Counted from the first letter of the stretch, positions 22,285 to 33,426 are shown. The stretch: 64,000 nt of DNA from Schistocerca nitens (GCF_023898315.1 NC_064616.1:711169389-711233388), one strand, 5' to 3'. Numbers and translations are program-made. Notes: generated from the letters alone by a model not told the origin.

Positions 22285-24345
22285 GATCCACAGAACTACC
22301 GTCCAATGTCCTGGACATATTCTGAATTCAAACATAATGAGGTATATCGAACAGAACGACCTTTTCCATGCTAGCCAGCATGGATATCGAAAACAAACAT
22401 CATGTGAAACCCAAATCGCACGTTCGTCACATGATATTCTTAAAAGCCATGGATCAAGTAAGTCAGTCAGTCAGGCATTGTTTCTCGATTTCGGAAAAGC
22501 ACTCGACTCAGTACCACACCTACGCTTATTATCGAAAGTCGTATCGTATGGGGTATCAGACGAAATTTTTTACTGAATTCAGGATTTCTTGGTAGGGAGG
22601 GCACACCACGTTATCTTGGATTGAGAGTCATCGACAGATGTAAAAGTAACTTTAGGTATACCCCAGAGAAGTGTGTTAGGACCCATACTGTTCACGTTGT
22701 ACAGTGTGGTTATAATTAAACTTTTGCTTCTTGAGACAGTGTAGACGGAAAACTTTGTACTATATGGGTACCCAGCTTTATAGAAATGGTGTTCAGACTG
22801 TGTGCTGCAGGATTTGCATTGTTGGTGACATAGCTTGTCATTAGTTACCGGTACTAGTACGACGATGTAGGGTTGAAGCACAAGCATCAGTGTAATAACA
22901 GCGGCAGACAGTCGACACACGTCTGGACGAGGTGAGGAGGGTTTTACGCAATAAGCTGTTCTATCAAAACAACAGCAATAGTGCTGCTGCTCTTCGTAAG
23001 TATCGACGCAGTAAAGGAATACGGAGAGGTCCTCTTCCCGCACCGCGGTTGAAGAGCAAGATTCGGGAGTTGAAATTAATTGGCGATTTTCTAATTGGTG
23101 CTGGGAGAGGTCGATGGCCGATTGCGCCACAAACTGTTGAAGAAATTACTGTTCCGTGGGCGAGAATGCTGGACTATTGTGCGATCATCAAGCAGCGCAG
23201 GAGATGTGTCATTGGACATTCCGTGGTCCACCGTTGTGTTGTGCAACAGTGGAGAAATCTGTAGTGCTGTTCCAGGCTGTCGTGAACGCAGATAGTCATC
23301 ACATTGAGCAGTGTTTGTAATCTGGAATGTAAATATGGTACACAAGTGACAAATAGTTACTTGAAATTAAAATCTTTTTCTTTCGATTGTTTATTCGTTA
23401 CTTCTCTTCCACGTGTCCTTACAAGTGGTCCAATAAAGTTTCACTGTCGTACGGTCGCTAGTTTTCCATAAGGGCCATGTTAAGCAGTGAAAGTTGAATT
23501 ATAACCACCTTGTACATTAATGACGTTGCGGACAATATTAATAGTTACCTCAGACTTTTCGCAGTAATGCATTTATCTACAGCGAACTACATTCTGAACG
23601 ATGCTACAAATATTAAGTCAGATACGGTAAGATGGCGCAATGATTGGCGATTTGCTTTAAATATTCAAATATCCAAAATTGTGCACATCACAAAACGAAA
23701 GAAGCATTATATCCTATGAATATAATGTGAGTGAACACTGTTGGGATCCGTAAACTCATACAGATACTTGGGTGTAACGCATACGAGGGACTGAAGTGGC
23801 GGTTTATTGGTAGATTGCTAAGGAAACGTAGTTAGTCTACGTAGGAGATTGCTTGCAGACAGGTATTGCTTGTAAATCACTCGTGTGGTCCATCCTAGAA
23901 TACTGCTCAAGTGTGTGTGAGACTCGTATCAGATAGGACCAACAGGGGATATTGAGCCCATACAGAGAAAGTAAGCACGAATGTTCACAGGCTTGTCCGG
24001 CAGAGAGACAGTAACAGAGATGCTGAAGAAACTGAGCTGGCAGACTCTTGAAGATAGACGTAAACTATCACGACAAAACCTACTTACAAACTTTCAAAAA
24101 TCAGCTTTAAGTGATGACTATAGCAGTATACAGGCCCTACGTATCGCTCCCATAAGGATCGCGAGGATACAATTAGATTAATTACAGCACGCACAGAGGC
24201 AATGAAACAATCATTTCCCGACTCCCCCATACGTGATAAGCGAATGGAACGAGAAAAGGCCCTAATAACTGGTATACTGGTACGTATCCTGTGCCAGGCA
24301 CTTTGACAGTGATCGCGCAGTATAGACGTAGCTGTAAGTTGTACA
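22285..24345 (+). pseudogene. CR1-like LINE ORF2 and 3' end, decayed and interrupted
   Basis: Plus-strand relic of the RT half of a CR1-like LINE. ASQHGYRKQTSCETQ matches NQHGFRKQRSCETQ in the intact ORF2. FLDFGKALDSVPHLRL matches FLDFRKAFDTVPHLRL (RT motif A). VLGPILFTLY leads up to the interruption at 22700, and YINDVADNINSYLRLFA resumes at 23510. Later come RFIGRLLRK and ILEYCSSV, then SVTEMLKKLSWQTLEDRR in the C-terminal region. The 3' end near 24330 resembles the intact LINE's GCGGAGTATAGATGTAG end. Many stops are present; the motif C FADD is lost. Confidence 0.85.
22702..23512 (+). mobile_element. Tc1/mariner-like element (N-terminal half) inside LINE
   Basis: An 811-bp element inserted at a TA (22700-22701 and 23513-23514) within the LINE RT sequence. 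Its ends are inverted: left CAGTGTGGTTATAATTAAAC, and right, read on the minus strand, CAAGGTGGTTATAATTCAAC. The open piece at 22932-23264 contains NSNSAAALRKYRRSKGIRRG (an HTH-like start) and GRGRWPIAPQTVEEI, corresponding to the DNA-binding half of a transposase. No catalytic blocks remain, so it is an internally deleted, non-autonomous copy. A related element at 54870 keeps the complementary C-terminal half. Confidence 0.85.
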
Positions 24346-24675
24346 TCGTTAGTATTGTGGCCTATCGAGGCTGCGGTTTATCGTTCCGGATCTCACGACT
24401 GCTATACGAAATGCAATCGATAGGTTCAGGAGGTCCATACCCATCGACATACAGAATCTCAGCCGCATCGAGAGATCAACGCCCGATAGGACAGACATGT
24501 TGTTCGCTCTGGCGTGCAAGATCAGACAGTCACGCAAAGTAGCTAGATTCGGGAGATGGGCTTGTTCGCAAAGATGAATTTGCAGACGGACGGTGTTAAG
24601 AAGTCTGGAGCATCAAAACCTGCCAGCACTGCGACTATTGTTGCGGCTGCCATCGACGCGGCAGCAGAGACAGTC

Positions 24676-24865
24676 AAAATGGTTCAAATGGCTCTGAGCA
24701 CTACGGGACTTAACTTCGGAGGTCATCAGTCCCCTAGAACTTAGAACTACTTAAAACTAACTAACCTAAGGACATCACATACATCCATGCCCGAGGCAGG
24801 ATTCGAACCTGCGACCGTAGCGGTCGCGCGGTTCCAGACTGAAGCGCCTAGAACCGCTCGGCCAC
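24676..24865 (-). mobile_element. tRNA-headed SINE, family 1, 5' shortened
   Basis: A family 1 SINE in minus orientation. The outermost GGCCGG head bases are missing. A perfect 12-bp target duplication, GCAGAGACAGTC, is at 24664-24675 and 24866-24877. Confidence 0.94.
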
Positions 24866-24877
24866 GCAGAGACAGTC

Positions 24878-25462
24878 GCGCCGTCAGTGGTGCGCCCAAT
24901 GACAACGCTGAATATATAAGTCGCACCTTGTCGTCTTTTCAGACAGGTAAATCTGCTGCACACAGCATCACGTTGGACTGTGGACAACAAATGATACTGG
25001 TCTGCGTAGGTGCCATCGTGTATGCAACACGATCACCTGTGGTTCGCATAGTTTGCAATTTTCACAACAGCCGTTAAATTTCTTATGTATTAAGGCCAGT
25101 GACTGTGCCCCATCTTCGCCGTTTACTTGTGAGGTTATCTTTCAAAAACAAAACGAAAGACCTCATGTAGCCCTCTGCTATCCTGACCCGTTTCTATACA
25201 CAGGTGGTGTTCGACTGTTTCCCTAGTCGGCAAGGTCCGCAGATCTCTCACCAGTTGAAAACATCTGGTCATGTGTTGTGTAGAGACTGATACGTCACCA
25301 TTCACTTACCATTGTAAATGATGGACTCGGATGAATATGAAGCTGCATAGACTGATGTGCCCGTATCTGTCGTCAAAGATCAGTTCGATTCGATACCCGT
25401 CAGGTCAGAACGGTTATTGCTGCCAGAGGTGGCAGCGTTGTGTACTAAATTTCTTACCTAGT
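24878..25462. other. No recognised feature
   Basis: Short open frames only, with no motif or repeat. Confidence 0.35.
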
Positions 25463-25471
25463 ACACCCCTA

Positions 25472-25672
25472 TCCGGCCGCGGTGGTCTCGCGGTTCTAGG
25501 CGCGCAGTCCGGAACCGCGCGACTGCTACGGTCGCAGGTTCGAATCCTGCCTCGGGCATGGGTGTGTGTGATGTCCTTAGGTTAGTTAGGTTTAAGTAGT
25601 TCTAAGTTCTAGGGGACTGATGACCTCCGAAGTTAAGTCCCATAGTGCTCAGAGCCATTTGAAACATTTTGA
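25472..25672 (+). mobile_element. tRNA-headed SINE, family 1
   Basis: A complete family 1 SINE with head CCGGCCGCGGTGGTCTCG. A short 9-bp target duplication, ACACCCCTA, is at 25463-25471 and 25673-25681. It forms an inverted pair with the SINE at 25844, with 171 bp between them. Confidence 0.93.
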
Positions 25673-25843
25673 ACACCCCTAAATCATAAACATATTTAAT
25701 ACCGCATTGTTTCTGCTATATTATATACACACAATAAGTTATCTTTCACTATTTCCTGTCTTTTCTGGTGTTGCAATTTTAATGGCTAATAGTGTATTGA
25801 CTTTAACTTCAGGTTACTTTAAGTCAACTTACATTAAGCGAGG

Positions 25844-26041
25844 CTGGTTCAAATGGCTCTGAGCACTATGGGACTCAACTTCTGAGGTCATTAGTCCCCT
25901 AGAACTTAGAACTAGTTAAACCTAACTAACCTAAGGACATCACAAACATCCATGCCCGAGGCAGGATTCGAACCTGCGACCGTAGCGGTCTTGCGGTTCC
26001 AGACTGCAGCGCCTTTAACCGCACGACCACTTCGGCCGGCT
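25844..26041 (-). mobile_element. tRNA-headed SINE, family 1
   Basis: A complete family 1 SINE in minus orientation with a perfect 12-bp target duplication, CATTAAGCGAGG, at 25832-25843 and 26042-26053. It shares variant positions with the copies at 21158 and, in part, 49594. Confidence 0.95.
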
Positions 26042-26149
26042 CATTAAGCGAGGTGAAGCGAAGCCCGGCGTAGACTGGCCAGATGAGTCATAATAATCTG
26101 GCGAATTACTTTCTTATTAGCGAATATACGAAATGTAAAGATGAGATAG

Positions 26150-26172
26150 AGAAAGAGAGAGAGAGAGAGAGA
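26150..26172. repeat. (GA)n microsatellite
   Basis: A short GA run. Confidence 0.9.
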
Positions 26173-26489
26173 TTTGAGTTAGTTTACGTGGTATTCCAAA
26201 CACTCCAGTCATTCAAAATTGGGTTTTCTGTTCCCGGGATGTGTTCTTAGAGAGTTCAGCTTGGTACCCACTTCCGTCCTTCAACTGAACACGTGAACCG
26301 CCTCTAATGGCGCTGTATGTATGTTAAACTCTAATTGCCTTTTAATGTAGACACGATTTCACTTATCTCAACTGCCCAGACTGCCGCTCAGCCGTCCAAG
26401 CTGTCAGACAGTTGTACCCAGGAGAGAAAAATGAGTAATATCATAAGACTTCCTTATCTCGCTACAGAAACGGGGGAAGATTCTAGTAT

Positions 26490-26550
26490 ACTGTTGTGTA
26501 CCAGGGCACGTTAGAATCCAGGGAAATGAATGAGCAGGCAGAAGCAAAGT
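26490..26550 (+). pseudogene. LINE RNase H fragment
   Basis: The plus-strand frame reads CVPGHVRIQGNE, then a stop, then AG. This matches the WVPGHVGIxGNExAD motif of LINE RNase H domains with one stop codon. A small isolated remnant. Confidence 0.6.
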
Positions 26551-26599
26551 AGCCTAAGCTTTCTCCCCCAGATAGCTATGCGTGTTATAAAGCGCCGCT

Positions 26600-26860
26600 C
26601 CCGGATCGAATCTGCCCGGCGGATTAACGATGCACTGATAACCTCGCCGTTAGGCGCCCGTAAACTCGATTAACGACGAGGGTCGGTGTGCAGGCCAGCC
26701 TGGATTTAGTTTGCAGGCTGTGTCCCACATCCCACTAGGTGAATACCCGAATGCTACTCAAGTCCCCAGTTACACGATTCGCAAACATTTAGAAAACTTT
26801 CGCTCACTTTCACATGAATAACTCTATACGCACTTTCATGCGCGTGCGTGCGTGTGCGTG
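26600..26860 (+). repeat. Possible dispersed repeat (low confidence)
   Basis: The stretch includes CCCGGCGGATTAACGA, GGGTCGGTGTGCAGGCCAGCC and CACATCCCACTAGGTGAATA, and is less AT-rich than its surroundings, with a partial internal repeat of GATTAACGA. It resembles a repeat I associate with orthopteran genomes, but no second copy is in this window, so this is recall only. Confidence 0.3.
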
Positions 26861-28668
26861 TGTGTAGGGCGTTGTTGGGGGTAATTGTGAATGACTCAAC
26901 TTGTGCAATAACTTTGAGTGAACTGCGACGCCTAATAGCAACAGCAGAGAATGCTCGCTCGCACAAATATGGGACTGGTTTCACTACCTACTGAAATGCT
27001 TGACGTGCTTCCCATGGTCATATCGAACATTTTTGAAAGGTAATGAATACTCCGATCTTAAACGTAATTTTCAGAAGTAACCTAATTCTATATCCAGGCA
27101 TGTAAAGGATGTATACTGTTAAAATAAGCTGGTTCCATTGAAAATAATCTCTCTTAAAATCCACCCAAATTTCTGTCTTCATTCATGTAGAAGATATAGT
27201 CTTGTGAATACGGATCAACCTTTTTAAAACACACTCTAGTATGCCACAGCTCATCGAAATCAGTGGGTCGCCGGGTGTAGCCTCTCCTTGTGAGACGTAA
27301 ACGAAGCGTGGCTGTTATCGGAAATGTGTCAAGGGAGCGGAAGTGACAACTAGCGGAGATATGGGAGGCGGCAGCAAGGAACCCTGGGAGTATAGTAAGA
27401 CTGCCACATTAACTCAGCCCGTCATAACTGTTGCAATCATCACAACCTGCGAACGACATATTTGTTTCAAGCACAGAAGCCCGTCATTCCTTAAGTCAGT
27501 CGACATCGAGTATGGTGGAAATCCCGTATCTGCAACTGACGCTTAAATCCATCTGGTACTACATACCGCGATTCCGAGGAAATGACTTCCATAAATCTTG
27601 AGATGAACTCCACTGGCATATTTACAGGCTTTAAAAATCTCTTACCGTTCTCTACGTGTGTTTCTCAGGAATGGTTATAGCAGGGGTGTACAGACTTGCT
27701 ATTGCCGCGAACCGTAAATCTCTCACTGAGTCACTCAGACTACGAAAGGGCCACAAGTAAGAAAAAAATTGTTCACCTCATTTGTTTCACATACATTCTC
27801 TTTATGTAACAAATATAGCTACAACAATGTATCTTCAAAAGAACTAAGTACTACAAGAGTCCGTTCTGTCTTTTCGCGCAGGGAGTGTAAGGTAAGTAAA
27901 TAATTTTTTAAAAAAAGCTGAAGAAGGATCGATGAGGGTTGGGCTGCCACAGTTCCCCTGAGAACATTACCCCCAAACGGGTCTAAACGTAACCAATACC
28001 CCCAACAAAGTTTAGCATCAAATTAAACGTTCGACTGAAATAAGAAATACTACAATTTTAATATAACGTCGTAAAAAATATTTAGTTAACCTTCAGGCAA
28101 CCAAAAATTAACTGTATTGTACGTGTTTTTATCAGACCAGGAAATAATGAATAGATGAGACGGTTGGCTCTGCTGTTTCTACTACTTATTTTCATATTCG
28201 ATTCGCTCCCTCCCAATGCGTATCAGTCACAAATTCAATTTCACATATGTAAATTGTGGCAAATGGAAATTGATTCTTTAAGGCTTTGTCTGATAATAAT
28301 GGATATACGCCGCCAGGTGATTGTTCCAAGTTCTGTTTCTCCGCAGAGTCAGCGAAATTTGAAGGAAAGTGCAATTTCCCTAGCTACAATATTACATTTA
28401 CTGAAAACGATCTTAGAACTCCATTTATTTCTCGATTTTTCGAATGAAGAAAGTAGTATGTATACTCCATGCGACGACAGAAGATCCTAGACAGCTAGCG
28501 GAGTTATTGCCAGATTTCAACTGCCAAGTGCAAATGGCTGCCTCAACACTAAGACACAGTTGCCTGACATTGCGGTGATACTGAGATGATGTCACGAAAA
28601 TGTAAACAAAATCACGTCGTGTGATTGGCAGTGGTAGACGTGCAAAGCTGCTACGCAGAATCCACTTT
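26861..28668. other. No recognised feature
   Basis: AT-rich DNA with short open frames only. The 111-codon frame at 28155-28490 begins with a hydrophobic stretch but has no recognisable domain. Confidence 0.3.
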
Positions 28669-28679
28669 AACTGCCAGTA

Positions 28680-28833
28680 GCCGGCCTGTGTGTCCGAGCG
28701 GTTCTAGGTGCTACAGTCTGGAACCGCGCGACCGCTACGGTCGCAGGTTCGAATCCTGCCTCGGGCATGGATGTGTGTGATGTCCTTAGGTTAGTTAGCT
28801 TTAACTAGTTATAAGTTCTAGGGGACTGATGAC
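28680..28833 (+). mobile_element. SINE family 1, left part (split by hAT)
   Basis: The head and most of the body of a family 1 SINE. It stops inside the core hairpin at CTGATGAC, where the hAT element begins. The SINE resumes at 36571. Its own 11-bp target duplication, AACTGCCAGTA, is at 28669-28679 and 36621-36631, nearly 8 kb apart, which proves the two parts were one insertion. Confidence 0.95.
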
Positions 28834-29599
28834 TAGACCACGGATTTTTAGGTCGTAAAAAAGTGTGTTTTAGGCACCTAAAATAGGCTCCTTCAGTAGT
28901 TCATTTAGGCTATATAAAACCTAAAATAGGCTCTAATAAAAATGATGCAGAGAAAATAAAAATAAATTAAAATACACAGTGTCGACAGTATGAACATATC
29001 AGTCATTAAAACAAGGATAATGAATATTTACACAGTTGCACAGCACAGCAAACTACAACATTAATGCTGAACTTACCTCCAAATATTTTGAGTTCCTGCA
29101 AGAAAAAGATCTCCGTAAAAAGGGTGTGGCAATGGTTTAATTAATACATTCGTAGTTTCACATATTCTGACCATAGTTGGCTTCACAATAAATAACCAAA
29201 ATCTTTTCTAGGTTTTCTAGTGAAAAACTGTGACGCTTGTCAGTCAGAATCAATTTATAACCTGAAAAAGAACGTTCTACATCAGCAGATATGGTAGCAC
29301 CGTACTTCATTTTCGGCACATGTTGGACAGGAATGCTACAGTCAGGAATGCTGGATTTTCCACTAAGTATGTCGGCAGTTGCGCACAACTCTTTCAGGCC
29401 AGTGTTCTGCAAAACCGTTTGCATTTTTGCCCGTACTTTTTCCCCTACTTCACCTGGCGCTTCATTAATTTTCATTTTGACTTCTTCAAGCAATGAAATA
29501 CTGTCGTAGATAGGTCTCCCTGAGCCTTGTAATTCTACATCTACATCTATACTCCGCGAGCCACCTTACGGTGTGTGGCGGAGGGTACTTATTGTACCA

Positions 29600-32464
29600 C
29601 TATCTGATCCCCCCTTCCCTGTTCCATTCACGAATTGTGCGTGGGAAGAACGACTGCTTGTAAGTCTCCGTATTTGCTCTAATTTCTCGGATCTTTTCGT
29701 TGTGATCATTACGCGAGATATATGTGGGCGGTAGTAATATGTTGCCCATCTCTTCCCGGAATGTGCTCTCTCGTAATTTCGATAATAAACCTCTCCGTAT
29801 TGCGTAACGCCTTTCTTGAAGTGTCCGCCACTGGAGCTTGTTCAGCATCTCCGTAACGCTCTCGCGCTGACTAAATGTCCCCATGACGAATCGCGCTGCT
29901 TTTCGCTGGATCATGTCTATCTCTTCTATTAATCCAACCTGGTAAGGGTCCCATACTGATGAGCAATACTCAAGAATCGGACGAACAAGCGTTTTGTAAG
30001 CTACTTCTTTCGTCGATGAGTCACATTTTCTTAGAATTCTTCCTATGAATCTCAACCTGGCGCCTGCTTTTCCCACTATTTGTTTTATGTGATCATTCCA
30101 CTTCAGATCGCTCCGGATAGTAACTCCTAAGTATTTTACGGTCGTTACCGCTTCCAATGATTTACCACCTATGGCATAATCGTACTGGAATGGATTTCTG
30201 CCCCTATGTATGCGCATTATATTACATTTATCTACGTTTAGGGAAAGCTGCCAGCTGTCGCACCATTCATTAATCCTCTGCAGGTCTTCCTGGAATACGT
30301 ACGAGTCTTCTGATGTTGCTACTTTCTTGTAGACAACCGTGTCATCTGCAAATAGCCTCACGGAGCTACCGATGTTGTCAACTAAGTCATTTATGTATAT
30401 TGTAAACAATAAAGGTCCTATCACGCTTCCTTGCGGTACTCCCGAAATTACCTCTACATCTGCAGATTTTGAACCGTTAAGAATGACATGTTGTGTTCTT
30501 TCTTCTAGGAAATCCTGAATCCAATCACAAACCTGGTCCGATATTCCGTAAGCTCGTATTTTTTTCACTAAACGTAAGTGCGGAACCGTATCAAATGCCT
30601 TCCTGAAGTCCAGGAATACGGCATCAATCTGCTCGCCAGTGTCTACGGCACTGTGAATTTCTTGGACAAATAGGGCGAGCTGAGTTTCACATGATCTCTG
30701 TTTGCGGAATCCATGTTGGTTATGATGAAGGAGATTTGTATTATCTAAGAACGTCATAATACGAGAACATAAAACATGTTCCATTATTCTACAACAGATT
30801 GACGTAAGCGAAATAGGCCTATAATTATTCGCATCTGATTTATGACCCTTCTTGAAAATGGGAACGACCTGCGCTTTCTTCCAGTCGCTAGGTACTTTAC
30901 GTTCTTCCAGAGATCTACGATAAATTGCTGATAGAAAGGGGGCAAGTTCTTTAGCATAATCACTGTAGAATCTTACGGGTATCTCGTCTGGTCCGGATGC
31001 TTTTCCGCTACTAAGTGATAGCAGTTGTTTTTCAATTCCGATATCGTTTATTTCAATATTTTCCATTTTGGCGTCCGTGCGACGGCTGAAGTCAGGGACC
31101 GTGTTACGATTTTCCGCAGTGAAACAGTTTCGGAACACTGAATTCAGTATTTCTGCCTTTCTTCGGTCGTCCTCTGTTTCGGTGCCATCATGGTCAACGA
31201 GTGACTGAATAGGGGATTTAGATCCGCTTACCGATTTTACATATGACCAAAACTTTTTAGGGTTCTTGTTTAGATTGTTTGCCAATGTTTTATGTTCGAA
31301 TTCGTTGAATGCTTCTCTCATTGCTCTCTTTACGCTCTTTTTCGCTTCGTTCAGCTTTTCCTTATCAGCTATGATTCGACTACTCTTAAACCTATGATGA
31401 AGCTTTCTTTGTTTCCGTAGTACCTTTCGTACATGATTGTTATACCACGGTGGATCTTTCCCCTCGCTTTGGACCTTAGTCGGTACGAACTTATCTAAGG
31501 CGTACTGGACGATGTTTCTGAATTTTTTCCATTTTTGTTCCACATCCTCTTCCTCAGAAATGAACGATTGATGGTGGTCACTCAGATATTCTGCGATTTG
31601 TGCCCTATCACTCTTGTTAAGCAAATATATTTTCCTTTCTTTCTTGGCATTTCTTATTACACTTGTAGTCATTGATGCAACCACTGACTTATGATCACTG
31701 ATACCCTCTTCTACATTCACGGAGTCGAAAAGTTCCGGTCTATTTGTTGCTATGAGGTCTAAAACGTTAGCTTCACGAGTTGGTTCTCTAACTATCTGCT
31801 CGAAGTAATTCTCGGACAAGGCAGTCAGGATAATGTCACAAGAGTCTCTGTCCCTGGCTCCAGTTCTGATTGTGTGACTATCCCATTCTATACCTGGTAG
31901 ATTGAAGTCTCCCCCTATTACAATAGTATGATCACGAAACTTCTTCACGACGTTCTGCAGGTTCTCTCTGAGGCGCTCAACAACTACGGTTGCTGATGCA
32001 GGTGGTCTATAGAAGCATCCGACTATCATATCTGACCCACCTTTGATACTTAACTTAACCCAGATTATTTCACATTCGCATTCGCTAATAACTTCACTGG
32101 ATATTATTGAATTCTTTACTGCTATAAATACTCCTCCACCATTGGCGTTTATCCTATCCTTGCGGTATATATTCCATTCTGTGTCTAGGATTTCGTTACT
32201 GTTCACTTCCGGTTTTAACCAACTTTCCGTTCCTAATACTATATGCGCACTATTTCCTTCAATAAGCGATACTAATTCAGGAACCTTGCCCTGGATACTC
32301 CTGCAGTTTACCAATATTACGTTAACTTTTCCTGTTTTTGGTCTCTGAGGACGGACGTTCTTTATCAACGATGCTGATGTTCTCTCTGGTAAGCCGTCAG
32401 GTATTTTATCGTTTCGCCCAAGGGGGGGTCCCTCTAACCTAAAAAACCCCCGTGTGCACGCCAC
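29600..32464 (-). CDS. LINE ORF2: AP endonuclease plus reverse transcriptase
   Basis: This 954-aa protein nicks target DNA and copies the LINE RNA at the nick. Residues about 47-265 are the apurinic-type endonuclease: VNCRS with N53, GTESW with E80, CFYRPP 150-155, GGDFNLPG 184-191 and SDHKS 256-260. Reverse transcriptase spans about 530-780: NNYRPISLTSICC 546-558, QHGFRKQRSCETQ 583-595, FLDFRKAFDTVPH 617-629 (catalytic Asp), SGVPQGSVIGPLL 674-686 and FADD 705-708 (catalytic Asp pair). The C-terminal region includes YLGVTI and ESVTEMLNKLQW. There are no internal stops. The first ATG (32464) overlaps ORF1 by 31 bp in another frame; translation may need reinitiation or frameshifting. The ORF starts before the endonuclease with a roughly 45-residue leader. 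Confidence 0.94.
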   Translation of the reverse strand: MACTRGFFRLEGPPLGRNDKIPDGLPERTSASLIKNVRPQRPKTGKVNVILVNCRSIQGKVPELVSLIEGNSAHIVLGTESWLKPEVNSNEILDTEWNIYRKDRINANGGGVFIAVKNSIISSEVISECECEIIWVKLSIKGGSDMIVGCFYRPPASATVVVERLRENLQNVVKKFRDHTIVIGGDFNLPGIEWDSHTIRTGARDRDSCDIILTALSENYFEQIVREPTREANVLDLIATNRPELFDSVNVEEGISDHKSVVASMTTSVIRNAKKERKIYLLNKSDRAQIAEYLSDHHQSFISEEEDVEQKWKKFRNIVQYALDKFVPTKVQSEGKDPPWYNNHVRKVLRKQRKLHHRFKSSRIIADKEKLNEAKKSVKRAMREAFNEFEHKTLANNLNKNPKKFWSYVKSVSGSKSPIQSLVDHDGTETEDDRRKAEILNSVFRNCFTAENRNTVPDFSRRTDAKMENIEINDIGIEKQLLSLSSGKASGPDEIPVRFYSDYAKELAPFLSAIYRRSLEERKVPSDWKKAQVVPIFKKGHKSDANNYRPISLTSICCRIMEHVLCSRIMTFLDNTNLLHHNQHGFRKQRSCETQLALFVQEIHSAVDTGEQIDAVFLDFRKAFDTVPHLRLVKKIRAYGISDQVCDWIQDFLEERTQHVILNGSKSADVEVISGVPQGSVIGPLLFTIYINDLVDNIGSSVRLFADDTVVYKKVATSEDSYVFQEDLQRINEWCDSWQLSLNVDKCNIMRIHRGRNPFQYDYAIGGKSLEAVTTVKYLGVTIRSDLKWNDHIKQIVGKAGARLRFIGRILRKCDSSTKEVAYKTLVRPILEYCSSVWDPYQVGLIEEIDMIQRKAARFVMGTFSQRESVTEMLNKLQWRTLQERRYAIRRGLLSKLRESTFREEMGNILLPPTYISRNDHNEKIREIRANTETYKQSFFPRTIREWNREGGIR

Positions 32465-33426
32465 ACGTACTCTGCTACCCTAGTAGCTGCTTCCGGTGTG
32501 TAGTGCACGCCTGACCTGTCTAGGGGGGCCCTACAGTTCTCCACCCAATAACGGAGGTCGATGAATTTGCAACCATTATAGTCGCAGAGTCGTCTGAGCC
32601 TCTGGTTTAGACCCTCCACACGGCTCCAAACCAGAGGACCGCGATCGACTCTGGGCACTATGCTGCAGATATTAAGCTCAGCTTGCACTCCGCGTGCGAT
32701 GCTGGTTGTCTTCACCAAATCAGCCAGCCGCCGGAAGGAACCAAGGATGGCCTCAGAACCCAAGCGGCAGGCGTCATTCGTTCCGACATGTGCTACTATC
32801 TGCAGCCGGTCACACCCAGTGCGTTCAATAGCTGCCGGAAGGGCCTCCTCCACATTACGGACGAGACCCCCCGGCAAGCACACCGAGTGCACACTGGCAT
32901 TCTTCCCCGACCTACCCGCTATTTTCCTGAGGGGCTCCATAACCCGCCTAACGTTGGAGCTCCCTATAAGTAATAGGCCCGCCCTCTGTGACTGTCGGGA
33001 CCTTGCCGGAGAATCGGCCACTGGCCCAACAGGCGAGGCATCCTGTGGTGGCTCGGAAACGATGTCATCACCACTAGGAAGCACCCCGTACCTGTTGGAA
33101 AGGGGTAAGGCAGCTGCCACGCGGCCAGATCCCACCTTCGCCTTTCGGCCAGGCACGCGCGAGCCCACCACTGTCCGCCATTCACCCTGGAGTGATGGCT
33201 GACCGGTAAGATGCTCACTGCCGGAAGACGCAGCGACATCAGGGGTTCCATGTGATTCCAAGGCCACCGAAGTAGGCATAGGTCTCACCACAGTTGCCCC
33301 AACGCCACTACGAGCCGACGCCTGCGCCTCGAGCTCGATGAGCCTAACAGACAAAGCCTCCACCTGCCCCCGAAGAGTGGCCAATTCTCCTTGCGTCCGC
33401 TCACAACAACCACAGTCCCTACACAT
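32434..33426 (-). CDS. LINE ORF1 with SGNH esterase-like domain
   Basis: A 330-aa protein encoded ahead of ORF2. It starts MCRDCGCC, a Cys cluster, followed by a short heptad-like coiled coil (about 12-36). A low-complexity middle contains NRYGVL at 111-116, a motif common before the esterase domain. The SGNH hydrolase-type domain covers about 150-325: GSSNVRR 155-161 (nucleophile Ser block), VGTND 214-218 (Gly/Asn block) and DRSGVHYT 303-310 with the catalytic-type Asp and His. All four landmark blocks are present. Such ORF1 proteins are known from CR1-like LINEs and are thought to bind membranes or lipids and RNA; the exact role is unsettled. Its end overlaps the start of ORF2. Confidence 0.9.
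   Translation of the reverse strand: MCRDCGCCERTQGELATLRGQVEALSVRLIELEAQASARSGVGATVVRPMPTSVALESHGTPDVAASSGSEHLTGQPSLQGEWRTVVGSRVPGRKAKVGSGRVAAALPLSNRYGVLPSGDDIVSEPPQDASPVGPVADSPARSRQSQRAGLLLIGSSNVRRVMEPLRKIAGRSGKNASVHSVCLPGGLVRNVEEALPAAIERTGCDRLQIVAHVGTNDACRLGSEAILGSFRRLADLVKTTSIARGVQAELNICSIVPRVDRGPLVWSRVEGLNQRLRRLCDYNGCKFIDLRYWVENCRAPLDRSGVHYTPEAATRVAEYVWRAHGGFLG

Noticed and set aside
22579..23130. 183-codon minus-strand open frame
   Set aside because: It overlaps the LINE relic and the Tc1-like element in antisense and shows no domain.
28155..28490. 111-codon plus frame with hydrophobic start
   Set aside because: AT-rich composition and no domain; not enough to call a secreted protein.
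32043..32348. 101-codon plus-strand open frame
   Set aside because: Antisense to LINE ORF2.
32660..33202. 180-codon plus-strand open frame
   Set aside because: It is antisense to the well-supported LINE ORF1; a shadow caused by that gene's composition.
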